Source: Dehalococcoidia bacterium (GTDB lineage: Bacteria; Chloroflexota; Dehalococcoidia; Bin125). From it: a stretch of DNA of 48,809 nucleotides. The stretch covers positions 1-48,809 of the forward strand of contig JAJEBU010000123.1 of the NCBI GenBank assembly GCA_022822375.1, written 5' to 3'. Both the position numbers and the translations under genes were made by a program. Shown here one piece after another: positions 11,121 through 20,007 of this stretch. Position 1 is the first letter of the stretch. Each line of letters begins with the position of its first letter. Under the pieces are notes generated by a model. It did not search any database, had not been told where the DNA came from, and worked only from the letters and a program-made list of their open reading frames with translations.

Positions 11121-12411
11121 GGCGATCCTCGATCCGCAGGCGGACGCCCAGTTCGTTGACCGACGCTGACTGCTTCAGGTTGGCGAGCACGCGGTCGACC
11201 GCGCCGTCGCGGCAATGATGCGTGGTGACGATCAGGTCGGCCGAATCTGAACGCTCGGGATGGGGCGTCTGCAGGACGGAGGCGATGCTCACGCCCTCGG
11301 CGGCAAAGACGGCGCCGAGCTCGGCCAGCACGCCGGCGCGGTCGGGTACCTCGAAGCGCAGATAGGTGCGCACTCGGATGTCCGCCAATGGCGCGAGCGC
11401 AGGCGATGTGTCGATCTGTCCCAACCGTCGAGGCGGCTGTCCCGACGCGAGTCGACCGGCCACGTTCAGGATGTCGGCGACGACGGCGCTGGCGGTCGCC
11501 CCGGCTCCGGCGCCCGGCCCTTCGAGCACGACGGTACCGATCAGGTCTCCCGAGACCGCGACGGCGTTGAGTACGCCTTCCACGCCGGCCATCGGGTCGG
11601 ATGTCGGTACCAGTGTGGGGTGAACGCGCAGATCAAGGCCGTCGTCCGTGCGGCGCGCGGTGGCCAGCATGCGGATCGCGAAGCCGAGGTCGCGCGCATG
11701 GACGAAGTCACGAGCAGCGAGCGCGCGGATGCCTTCGCAGTGCACCTGCGTCGGCGACACCTGCGCGTGGAATCCGAGCGAGGCGAGGATGGAGAGTTTG
11801 TACGCCGCATCGATCCCGTCGACATCGTTGGTCGGGTCGGCCTCGGCATAGCCCAAGCGCTGGGCGTCGGCGAGCGCGTCGTCGTAGCTGGCCCCGTCGC
11901 TGGACATCGCGGTGATCATGTAGTTGGTCGTGCCGTTGATGATGGCCCGGATCGAGGAGACGTCGTTCGCCTGCAAGTCGCGCTGGAGCACGCCGATGAT
12001 CGGGATGCCGCCGCCGACGCTGGCTTCGTAGCGCAGCTCGGCGTCGTGTTGGTCGGCGAGCGCGAGCAGACGCGGGCCGTGCTTGGCCATGACCTCTTTG
12101 TTGGCGGTCACCACCGACTTGCCAGCCGACAGCGCCGCCTCGATACATCCGGCGGCGGGCTCTTCGCCGCCCATTAGCTCGACGACGAGCTGGACATCAT
12201 CGCGTTCGACGACGGCCATCGGGTCGTCGCTGATGACCATCGCCGGCACAAGCTCGCGCCGTGCGGCGACGTTGCGGACGGCGGCGGCGCGGACCTCGAG
12301 TCGGCGTCCGCAGCGCGAGGCGTAGGCGTCGCCGTTGTGCTGGACGGCGTCCAGGACACCACGACCGACAACGCCCAAGCCCAAGACGCCAATGCCCAGC
12401 GCAGCGGTCAT
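11107..12411 (-). CDS. hom: Homoserine dehydrogenase
   Basis: 434 aa; GIGVLGLGVVGRGVLDAV; INGTTNYMITAMSSDGASYDDALADAQRLGYAEADPTNDVDGIDAAYK; C-terminal ACT-like region. Confidence 0.97.
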   Translation of the reverse strand: MTAALGIGVLGLGVVGRGVLDAVQHNGDAYASRCGRRLEVRAAAVRNVAARRELVPAMVISDDPMAVVERDDVQLVVELMGGEEPAAGCIEAALSAGKSVVTANKEVMAKHGPRLLALADQHDAELRYEASVGGGIPIIGVLQRDLQANDVSSIRAIINGTTNYMITAMSSDGASYDDALADAQRLGYAEADPTNDVDGIDAAYKLSILASLGFHAQVSPTQVHCEGIRALAARDFVHARDLGFAIRMLATARRTDDGLDLRVHPTLVPTSDPMAGVEGVLNAVAVSGDLIGTVVLEGPGAGAGATASAVVADILNVAGRLASGQPPRRLGQIDTSPALAPLADIRVRTYLRFEVPDRAGVLAELGAVFAAEGVSIASVLQTPHPERSDSADLIVTTHHCRDGAVDRVLANLKQSASVNELGVRLRIEDRRDHD

Positions 12412-13151
12412 CAGTCGTTGGCTTCCCCAGCATCTGCGGCGGGCGCGTCTGCGGGCAGATCTGCACTAGCAGGGGCCTCAGCAGGAGCTGCGGCGGTCGG
12501 CTCAGCGGGCACATCGGCGGTCGGCGCGACGAGTGCGTCGGAGATCGGCGCCTGCGTGGTGACGGGTGCGGCCTCTGCAGCGGGTTCGGCCGGCGGCGCG
12601 TCCTGGTTGGCGGCGCCACCATCGACGGGCTCGCTTGGCGGGGCGTCGTCGAGCTCGGCGCGCATCGCTCGCTGGGCGGCGCGGGTGACCATTCGGAAGC
12701 GGGAGGTCTGGCGCATGTGCTCAGCGGTGTAGGGCAGCAGGGCCATCTCGCGGGCGCGCTTGATCTCGCGCGCAAGCTTGCGTTGGTCCTTCGCAGTCAG
12801 GCCGGTCTTGCGGCGCGGCTCGATCCGGCCGCGGTCCGAGATCAACTTCTTGAGCTGGTCAACGTCCTTGTAGTCGATCGACTTGACCTCTTGAGGCGTG
12901 AAGGTCGGGGCGCGGCGCCGGCGTCCGCGTCGGCGGGTGCGCTCGATCATCGTCGGCAAGCGCTCGCCGGTGACCGGCGCCGGCGTAATGCGGGGCAGGC
13001 TCGTCGGGGGAGCGGCCGCGACGGGTGCGCTTGGCGGCGGCACGTCTGCCGATGGCTCGGGCTGTGCAGCCGGGATTGGCGGCTCGGGGGCGGGAGCGAG
13101 CGCCGCTGCCGGCGCCGCTTCAACGTTCGGTTCAGAGTCAGTCGCCATCAA
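12411..13151 (-). CDS. rpsR: 30S ribosomal protein S18 with long Ala/Pro-rich N- and C-terminal extensions
   Basis: Core [59 protein letters not shown]; 246 aa in total. Confidence 0.93.
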   Translation of the reverse strand: MMATDSEPNVEAAPAAALAPAPEPPIPAAQPEPSADVPPPSAPVAAAPPTSLPRITPAPVTGERLPTMIERTRRRGRRRRAPTFTPQEVKSIDYKDVDQLKKLISDRGRIEPRRKTGLTAKDQRKLAREIKRAREMALLPYTAEHMRQTSRFRMVTRAAQRAMRAELDDAPPSEPVDGGAANQDAPPAEPAAEAAPVTTQAPISDALVAPTADVPAEPTAAAPAEAPASADLPADAPAADAGEAND

Positions 13152-13211
13152 TCGTTCTCCTGCAGTGTCCGTGCGGTCCGTGTGGTCCGTGTTGGTTTCG
13201 GTGACTCAGTG

Positions 13212-13655
13212 TTACTCGAAAGGCAGGTCGCCAGCGTCGGGGCCGCCGCCCTGGAAATCGGGCGGGCCGTCCTGCCATCCGCCGCCTCCGCTGCCACCTC
13301 CACCAAAATCGCCTCCGCCGCCGCCACGGCCGCCCAACATTTGGAAGTTCTGGGCGTTGACTTCAGTCATGTATCGGGTCTGGCCCTGCTGGTCTTCCCA
13401 CGAGCGGGTCTGGAGACGTCCCTCGACGTACACCTGAGAGCCCTTGTGCAGATATTGACCTGCAATTTCTGCCTGGCGGCCCCACACGACGACGCGGACC
13501 CACTCGGTCTCGTCCCGTTGTTCGCCGTCTCGAGTTGTGTACCTGCGATTACAAGCCACACTGAAGTTGGCGACGGCTGAGCCGTTCGCGGTGAAGCGCA
13601 TTTCTGGGTCTCGGCCCAGATTGCCGATGATCATAACCTTGTTCAGACTCGCCAT
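13212..13655 (-). CDS. ssb: Single-stranded DNA-binding protein
   Basis: [39 protein letters not shown]; Gly-rich linker; C-terminal DAGDLPFE. Confidence 0.96.
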   Translation of the reverse strand: MASLNKVMIIGNLGRDPEMRFTANGSAVANFSVACNRRYTTRDGEQRDETEWVRVVVWGRQAEIAGQYLHKGSQVYVEGRLQTRSWEDQQGQTRYMTEVNAQNFQMLGGRGGGGGDFGGGGSGGGGWQDGPPDFQGGGPDAGDLPFE

Positions 13656-13692
13656 AGGCGCACCGCCGCTCGAGATGTCGTTGCAGAGGAGA

Positions 13693-13995
13693 CTAACGGT
13701 CGCGTTTGATGATCATGTGCCGCAGCACCTGTTCGTCGATCAGCAGCGACTGCTCCAGGTCGTCGCGGCGGCTGTCGGGGCCGCCGTCGAAGTGGGCGAT
13801 CAGGTAATGGCCCTCGAAGGCCTGCTTGATCGGGTAGGCGAGCCGCCGACGGCCCCAGTCGATCACTTCGGTGACGTCATTGCCGTGCTCGGCGAGCGTG
13901 CCGCGCAGCTGCGCCATGCGCGCTTCGACTTGCTCGCCGACGATGTCGGGATGTAGGACCACCATGATTTCGTAGGCTGTCGCGCCTTGGGCCAT
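13693..13995 (-). CDS. rpsF: 30S ribosomal protein S6
   Basis: [42 protein letters not shown]; upstream of ssb-rpsR. Confidence 0.95.
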   Translation of the reverse strand: MAQGATAYEIMVVLHPDIVGEQVEARMAQLRGTLAEHGNDVTEVIDWGRRRLAYPIKQAFEGHYLIAHFDGGPDSRRDDLEQSLLIDEQVLRHMIIKRDR

Positions 13996-14051
13996 GTCTC
14001 GTTCCTTCGCTGCGGCCGTGCGGCCGTCCGATGTTTCTGAGCTTCCGTGCA

Positions 14052-15314
14052 CTAGTTGCCGATGCCGGGGATGGGGAAGCCGGAGGCGAGCTCGCGCACT
14101 TCGGCGCGGACTCGCTCGTGCTCGGCCGCGTCGTCGATCTGGTCGAGCACGCGGCTGATCAGCCCGGCGACGCGGCGCATGTCGTCCTCGCGCATGCCGC
14201 GCGTGGTCAGCGCGGGCGTACCGATCCGCACGCCCGATGTGATGGTCGGGCGCTGGGTGTCGTACGGGATCGTGTTCTTGTTGACGGTGATGCCGACGGC
14301 GTCGAGCGCGGCTTCGGCGGCCTTGCCGGTCAGACCCTTGACGCCGACATCGAGCAGCAGCAGATGATTGTCGGTGCCGCCCGAAACCACGCGCCAGCCT
14401 TCGGACATCAATCCATCGGCGAGGGTGCGGGCGTTGGAGACGATTTGGGCGGCGTATTCGGCGAACTGGGGCGTTGCCGCCTCCTTGAGCGCCACCGCCT
14501 TGGCGGCGATGGTGTGCATGTGCGGCCCGCCGGAGGTGCCGGGGAAGATGGCGCGGTCGATCGCGCGGGCCATCTCGCTGTTGGTCAGGATCAGCGCCGA
14601 GCGCGGGCCGCGCAGGGTCTTGTGCGTCGTCGTGGTGACGACCGGGGCATAGGGAACCGGGGAGGGATGCACTCCGCCGGCGACCAGCCCGGCGACGTGC
14701 GCCATGTCGACCATCAGCGTTGCATCGACCGACTCGGCGATCTCGGCGGCGCGGGCGAAGTCGTAGATACGCGGATAGGCCGTGGCTCCGACGACGATCA
14801 CTTTGGGTCGGTGCTCGCGCGCCGTCGCGGCCATCGCGTCGTAATCGATCTGCTCGGTTTCCTGGTCGACGCCGTAGGAGACGAACTCGAACCAGCGACC
14901 GGAGATGTTGACAGGCAGGCCGTGGGTGAGGTGACCGCCGTGATTGAGTTCGAGCCCCATCGCGGTGTCGCCGGGCGAGAGCAGGGCGAAGTAGGCGGCG
15001 ATGTTGGCCTGGGTGCCGGAGTGGGCCTGGACGTTGGCGTGGTCGGCGTCGAAGAGGGACTTGGCGCGATCAATGGCGAGTTCTTCGACGATGTCGACGA
15101 ACTCGCAGCCGCCGTAGTAGCGCTTGCCGGGGTAGCCCTCGGCATACTTGTTGGTGAGGACGGAGCCCATCGCGGCGAGGACCGGCTCGGAGGGGTAGTT
15201 CTCGGAGGCGATCAGCTCGAGGCCGTCACGCTGACGTTCGGCTTCACGCTCGATAGCGGAGGCAATCTCCGCGTCGACCGCGTCCAACGCGGCCCCAGCC
15301 AGGGTCAAGACCAT
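14052..15314 (-). CDS. glyA: Serine hydroxymethyltransferase
   Basis: 420 aa; [56 protein letters not shown]. Confidence 0.98.
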   Translation of the reverse strand: MVLTLAGAALDAVDAEIASAIEREAERQRDGLELIASENYPSEPVLAAMGSVLTNKYAEGYPGKRYYGGCEFVDIVEELAIDRAKSLFDADHANVQAHSGTQANIAAYFALLSPGDTAMGLELNHGGHLTHGLPVNISGRWFEFVSYGVDQETEQIDYDAMAATAREHRPKVIVVGATAYPRIYDFARAAEIAESVDATLMVDMAHVAGLVAGGVHPSPVPYAPVVTTTTHKTLRGPRSALILTNSEMARAIDRAIFPGTSGGPHMHTIAAKAVALKEAATPQFAEYAAQIVSNARTLADGLMSEGWRVVSGGTDNHLLLLDVGVKGLTGKAAEAALDAVGITVNKNTIPYDTQRPTITSGVRIGTPALTTRGMREDDMRRVAGLISRVLDQIDDAAEHERVRAEVRELASGFPIPGIGN

Positions 15315-15425
15315 CTCACACCCATTCGCGTTCTGGAGACCCCGCCGGGGCCGCCGCCGAGCCTTGCACCCGACAGCCCACGAACCACGTTGCCTCCAGC
15401 TTACACGCGCTCGGTCGGGCAGACG

Positions 15426-16520
15426 TTAACCAAGCGACTCGCGTCGCGTCCAGGCCGCGTCGATGGCGGCCAGCAGTCCGCCACTGACGAGCGAGTGTCC
15501 GCCCAGCAGGACAGGCATGTCATGCAGGGCGATCACCAGTTCACGCAACGCGCGGCTCTCGATGTCGGTCCAGAAGCCCAGATCAGCGGCGAAGCGGTCG
15601 GCCCGCGTGACTTCGCAGCCGATGTGGGCGAGGAACGGGCGCGTGTCCCAGATCATCGCATCGCCCATCGACGAGAGCGCCTCAACGAACTGATCCGGGC
15701 CTGCCTCGCGGTACAGCGCGCCGAGCAGCGATTGGGCTGGTTCGCGGCGCGTCCGCAGCCCGCGTTCTTCCGATAGCACCCGCACACGACACGACGTGTC
15801 GCGATCCAATTGCGCCCAGTCGGCGCCGCTGACCCGACCGCTGACGAACAGCTGTTTGGTCGGCCGCGTCATGGTGTCGAACACGCGGATCGCCCGACGC
15901 ACCTGCTCGTCGAGTTCGCGCTGCCCGGCCAGCTCGGCCTCGAGCGCATCACCCAGAACGAGCGATCCCGCCCGCATGGCGGTCTTCAACACCACCAGAT
16001 CGGCTGGGGTATCGAGGTCCAACAGCGATTTGGCAGATCTGGGGAACGACTGCATGGTGATGTCGGGCTGATCGCGGACGAGTTGCGCGAAGCGGTTGTC
16101 TGCGCGCTGTCCGCGGACGGCGGTCAGTAGTCGGCCGTGCGGCACGCCGATCCAGTCGCAGGAGAACATGCGATTGGTCGTGGCGACGCCGGCCTCGATC
16201 GTGCGCAGCACGGCTGCCCAGTCGTCGACCATCATCGCCGGCATGCCTGAACCGGCGTAGCAGACTGGTCCCGCTGACTCGCGGGCTGCCGCTGCGACGA
16301 TGCTGCCGATCAACTGACGGCTCGCCGTTCGCTCGACGGTCAGGCCATCGATGTCTTCGGTGGAGAAGACGCGTACTCGGGCGAAGCCTGCTTCGCGGGC
16401 ACGTTGAGCGGTGTCCTTGAGGACGGCAGCGCGGCCGCGGTTGACGAGCGTGACGGGGACATCACACTCGGCGAACGGCTTGTAGCAGAGCCAGAACTCC
16501 GAGCCTTGCGGTGCGGTCAT
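15426..16520 (-). CDS. Nucleotidyltransferase-like (MobA/CofC-like) protein of uncertain function
   Basis: From MTAPQGSEFWLCYKPFAECDVPVTLVNRG (ATG at 16520); SLLDLDTPADLVVLK resembles the D-x-DTPxDL motif. Confidence 0.6.
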   Translation of the reverse strand: MTAPQGSEFWLCYKPFAECDVPVTLVNRGRAAVLKDTAQRAREAGFARVRVFSTEDIDGLTVERTASRQLIGSIVAAAARESAGPVCYAGSGMPAMMVDDWAAVLRTIEAGVATTNRMFSCDWIGVPHGRLLTAVRGQRADNRFAQLVRDQPDITMQSFPRSAKSLLDLDTPADLVVLKTAMRAGSLVLGDALEAELAGQRELDEQVRRAIRVFDTMTRPTKQLFVSGRVSGADWAQLDRDTSCRVRVLSEERGLRTRREPAQSLLGALYREAGPDQFVEALSSMGDAMIWDTRPFLAHIGCEVTRADRFAADLGFWTDIESRALRELVIALHDMPVLLGGHSLVSGGLLAAIDAAWTRRESLG

Positions 16521-16521
16521 C

Positions 16522-17247
16522 TCACTGCGCCCGAGCGGCGGTCCAGGCGTCGACGGTGCTGGCGCCCGCCTCGCGCAGGACCCGCGCTGCTTCGTTGAGT
16601 GTCGCCATGGTCGTGGCGACGTCATCGACGAGCAGGATGCCGCGTCCGTCCGCGAGCGCGGTGTCGGCCGCGAACGCTCCGCGCACGATGCGGCGGCGGT
16701 CAGCGCGCGATTGTGCTTGCGCCTGTCGCGGCCCCCACCACCCGCGTCGACGCAGGATCGATTCGTCCATCGGCAGGCCGATACGCTCCGACAGCGCTTG
16801 CGCGATGAACGCCGCCTGGTTGCCGCCGCGGCGTCGGCGGCGCAACAGCGGTATCGGAACAGGCACGATGACATCGATATCTGAGGCAGTCTGGAGCGAT
16901 CCAGCGAGCTCGACCAGCAGCGGAGCGATGGCCTGCACGCCCTGGTGTTTCAGCGTGAGCACGGCGGCGCGGACGGGCCCGTCGTAGACGAATCCGGCGC
17001 GCAGCTCGCGCAGCGGCAGGGGGCGCGACACGCAGTCCTGGCAGACGGGTGACGGCGACGGGAGCCAGCAGTGTCGGCAGCGTGTGCGGCCAGTTCCGCC
17101 GTCGGCGGGTTCGATCAGCTCCTGGCACTGGGGACAGATCAAGGCGCCGGCGGCGGCGCAGCAGGCGCAGTGCGGCGGCAGCGCGGTATCGGCGAGCGCT
17201 TCCAGTGCGGACCGAGCGGCGGCGAGCGGCGGATATGATGAATCCAT
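16522..17247 (-). CDS. ComF family phosphoribosyltransferase-like protein
   Basis: From MDSSYPPLAAARSAL; Cys-rich N-terminus CACC..CPQC..CRHC..CQDC; PRTase motif ILLVDDVATTMATLNEAARVL. Confidence 0.88.
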   Translation of the reverse strand: MDSSYPPLAAARSALEALADTALPPHCACCAAAGALICPQCQELIEPADGGTGRTRCRHCWLPSPSPVCQDCVSRPLPLRELRAGFVYDGPVRAAVLTLKHQGVQAIAPLLVELAGSLQTASDIDVIVPVPIPLLRRRRRGGNQAAFIAQALSERIGLPMDESILRRRGWWGPRQAQAQSRADRRRIVRGAFAADTALADGRGILLVDDVATTMATLNEAARVLREAGASTVDAWTAARAQ

Positions 17248-17260
17248 GCGGCTCACCGTA
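17234..17260. promoter_or_regulatory. Interlocked divergent -10 elements for comF-like gene (-) and moaDE (+)
   Basis: + strand TATGAT (17234-17239), 6 nt, ATG 17246; - strand TACGGT (17260-17255), 7 nt, ATG 17247. Confidence 0.6.
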
Positions 17261-17992
17261 CAACTCTTCGCCAACCTCGCCGAGACCTGCGGCACGCGCC
17301 AGGTCGAGCTCTGCGAACTCCCGCAGCCGCTGACTGCCGGGTTGGTGATGGACGCCTTTATCGACCGCTATCCGCAGCTCGGCGAGATGCGCGACTCAAT
17401 CATGTTCGCGGTCAACGCGGAGTACGTCGGCGCGGAGCATCCGGTGGCGATGGGCGACGACGTGGCGCTGATTCCACCGGTCAGCGGCGGCGCCGATGAT
17501 GAGTACTTCAAGATCACGCCTGATGTGCTCGATCCGACGGCGCTGCATGAGCTGGTCCTTTCTCCGCAGGCCGGCGCCGTCTCGCTGTTTGTCGGCGTCG
17601 TGCGGGACAACAATCTCGGCCGCGACGTGGACTATCTGGAGTACGACGCATATCCGGCGATGGCGACGAAGATCATGCGTCAGATCGCCGCTGAGATTCG
17701 AGCGCGCTGGGACGTGCTGGAGATCGCGATGCACCATCGCACCGGGCGTCTGGCGATCGGCGAGGCGTCCGTCGCCGTCGCGGTGTCGTCGGCGCATCGG
17801 GCTGACGGCATTGCGGCCTGCCACTACGGGATCGACCGCTTGAAGGCGATCGTGCCGATCTGGAAGAAGGAAGTGTGGGCCGACGGCGAGGAGTGGATCG
17901 AAGGTTCGCTCACCCCTTCGGCCGAGCTCACCGCCGAGATTACCGCCGAGGGTACCGGCGAGCCTGATGACGAGGGCGGGCGGTCTCAGTGA
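17246..17992 (+). CDS. MoaD-MoaE fusion (molybdopterin synthase, MoaX-like)
   Basis: MRLTVQLFANLAETCG...ALIPPVSGG (MoaD ending GG) followed by MoaE: VGVVRDNNLGRDVDYLEYDAYPAMA...HRTGRLAIGEASVAVAVSSAHR...VPIWKKEVW. Confidence 0.93.
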   Translation: MRLTVQLFANLAETCGTRQVELCELPQPLTAGLVMDAFIDRYPQLGEMRDSIMFAVNAEYVGAEHPVAMGDDVALIPPVSGGADDEYFKITPDVLDPTALHELVLSPQAGAVSLFVGVVRDNNLGRDVDYLEYDAYPAMATKIMRQIAAEIRARWDVLEIAMHHRTGRLAIGEASVAVAVSSAHRADGIAACHYGIDRLKAIVPIWKKEVWADGEEWIEGSLTPSAELTAEITAEGTGEPDDEGGRSQ

Positions 17993-19352
17993 GCGATCGG
18001 GGCGGCTGCCCGGTGCGATAGTCGTAGGCGTTGACGCGCAGCAGCATGTTGCGCTGGGTGTCCATGATCCGCGAGGCGAGGCGGGGCGGTAACTCGTCGG
18101 GCATCTCGTTCATCGTGAGCACTGTGGGCAGTGCTTTGGTGTAGCGGTAGCCGCAGAGCTGATAGAGCTTGTCGTTCGCCCAGTCAGTGGATTGCTGAGC
18201 GCCCAGGTCGTCGAGCACGAGCAGGTCGACATCCTTGACGGCGGCGAACAGCGCGTCGAACGATGCGGCGTCGCCGCCGCCGTAGGAAGCGCGGAGCGCG
18301 TCGAGCAGTTCAGGCACGACCGCGAAGCAGACTGCATCGCCGGCGTGCAGCCGCTCGCTGGCCGCGGCGGCGGCCAAGTGCGTCTTGCCCACACCGGTCT
18401 CGCCGACCATGACCAGCCAGCCGCTCGGCTGGGCTGTCCATTCCTCGACGCTCTGCCGAACCATCGGCAGGTTGACGACATCGTCTTCGCCGCCGAGCCC
18501 GTGGGCGCGGAAGTTGTCGAAGCGGTAGTTCTGCAAGACCTGCTGCGTCATCCCGCCGAACTGCCAATAGCGCTGCGAGGTGTCCGCCGTGCTCGGGGCC
18601 GACAGGTCGAGGAGCGTCACGAGGTCTGTGAGCATCGCCTGCAGGCCGATCTCGCGCAGGCTGGGGGACTCGGCGATGAGCACCGTGCGGAGATTGCTGC
18701 TGCGCCGGTGGTTGAGCAGTTGGTGCAACTTTTCGCGGGCCCAATCGGTCGGCGAGACGTAGTCGAGGTCGTCCAGGATCAGGAATGGAGCGCCGCGGAC
18801 GTGCTCGAAGAGCAGTTCATAGTTGAAGCTGCCGCTGACGTCCGCGCTCATCGCGGAGCGCAGGCGATCGAGCAGATCGGCGGCGACAAAGTAGAGCGCC
18901 TCACGGCTGTCGGCGATGCGTCGGTTGGCCATCTCCGCGGCCAGGCGGGTGCGTCCCGATCCTGGCCGGCCGACCAGCAGCAGCCAACCCGAGGCATCGT
19001 CGGCTGCGTCGGCGTACTGGCAGCCGGCGGCCAGCGGCTCGGACGTGGACTGCTGCTCGGACAGGCGGACGTCGCTGAGCGGTCCGAGGTTGCTCAACCG
19101 CTGCAAGCGCCGTTCGGTCCGAGCGGCCTGCTGGGTCTGCTGGCAGCCGCACGGTCGAACCTGCCCGAACTCGGGGTGGCCGACGGGTCGGGACAGGCGC
19201 ACGTAGCCGGCGCCGCCGCAGATGTCGCAATCGGGCGCGTCGGCGTCGCGCCAGAGCGACGTATCGCGTTCTGGCGGCTCACTCTCGGAAGAGGTGGCTA
19301 AATCTCGAGGCATCATCCCGACCAGCGCTGCGAACGGTCCCAGGTCTTCCAT
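17940..19352 (-). CDS. DnaC-like helicase loader with two tandem AAA+ modules and an N-terminal Cys cluster
   Basis: SD GGAGG before ATG 19352; CDICGGAGYVRLSRPVGHPEFGQVRPCGC; LLLVGRPGSGRTRLAAEMA / LILDDLD; LVMVGETGVGKTHLAAAAA / LVLDDLG. Confidence 0.85.
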   Translation of the reverse strand: MEDLGPFAALVGMMPRDLATSSESEPPERDTSLWRDADAPDCDICGGAGYVRLSRPVGHPEFGQVRPCGCQQTQQAARTERRLQRLSNLGPLSDVRLSEQQSTSEPLAAGCQYADAADDASGWLLLVGRPGSGRTRLAAEMANRRIADSREALYFVAADLLDRLRSAMSADVSGSFNYELLFEHVRGAPFLILDDLDYVSPTDWAREKLHQLLNHRRSSNLRTVLIAESPSLREIGLQAMLTDLVTLLDLSAPSTADTSQRYWQFGGMTQQVLQNYRFDNFRAHGLGGEDDVVNLPMVRQSVEEWTAQPSGWLVMVGETGVGKTHLAAAAASERLHAGDAVCFAVVPELLDALRASYGGGDAASFDALFAAVKDVDLLVLDDLGAQQSTDWANDKLYQLCGYRYTKALPTVLTMNEMPDELPPRLASRIMDTQRNMLLRVNAYDYRTGQPPRSLTETARPRHQARRYPRR

Positions 19353-20007
19353 GATCAGCCTCCACAGCAGGCGAGCCGGGCTGGCGGCCCTCGGATTCCC
19401 AACGTTCGAGAATGGCGCAGACGTAGCGCCAGCTTCGGGCGTCATTGGCGGCGGCCTCACGGAACGCGTCGCGCAACCACTCGACGCCGTAGCGGGACTC
19501 GGCGGCGATCAGCTCGTCGGCCAGGATCGGCGGGACGGCACGACCGAAGGCGTCCTGCCAGATCGATGTCGCGCCCGATGCGAGCGGCTCGCGTGGGCGC
19601 GGTGCAGCGGTCGGTGACGGCATCGCCGCCGTCGCGGACATGGCCCGCCGACCGTCCTGATCGTTGAGCGCGATCCAGTCGATCCAGTCGTGGTGGGCGC
19701 CGTCTCGCTGGGAGCGTCCACAGATCAGCGTGCCCCGCTGAATCGCGGCCTCGATCCCGTCGCTGAAGGCGCCAGCGACTTCGCGATCTGGGCAGAGCGA
19801 GGCGAGCGTTTCGATCAATGGACGCGATTCCTGGAGGTCAGCGCGGGCGATCAGGCGCGGAAAGCGCCGCACTCGCGCCAACGTCTCGACCGCGTAGAGG
19901 GTGACGACCAGCTCGGCCGGGTCGCTCATCTGCGGCGTCAGGTCGCGGAGCAGCGCCTGGGGCAGCGGCGTCGCTGGTGCACCGGAGGCGAACCCGTCGA
20001 AGCTCAT
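19279..20007 (-). CDS. DnaD-domain-like replication protein
   Basis: AFGRAVPPILADELIAAESRYGVEWLRDAFREAAANDARSWRYVCAILERWESEGR; between dnaB and dnaC-like gene; TGATG overlap with dnaB. Confidence 0.75.
   Translation of the reverse strand: MSFDGFASGAPATPLPQALLRDLTPQMSDPAELVVTLYAVETLARVRRFPRLIARADLQESRPLIETLASLCPDREVAGAFSDGIEAAIQRGTLICGRSQRDGAHHDWIDWIALNDQDGRRAMSATAAMPSPTAAPRPREPLASGATSIWQDAFGRAVPPILADELIAAESRYGVEWLRDAFREAAANDARSWRYVCAILERWESEGRQPGSPAVEADHGRPGTVRSAGRDDASRFSHLFRE

Noticed and set aside
14031-15776. 581-aa plus-strand ORF antisense to glyA and its neighbour
   Set aside because: Spurious antisense ORF; no recognisable motif and glyA is clear.
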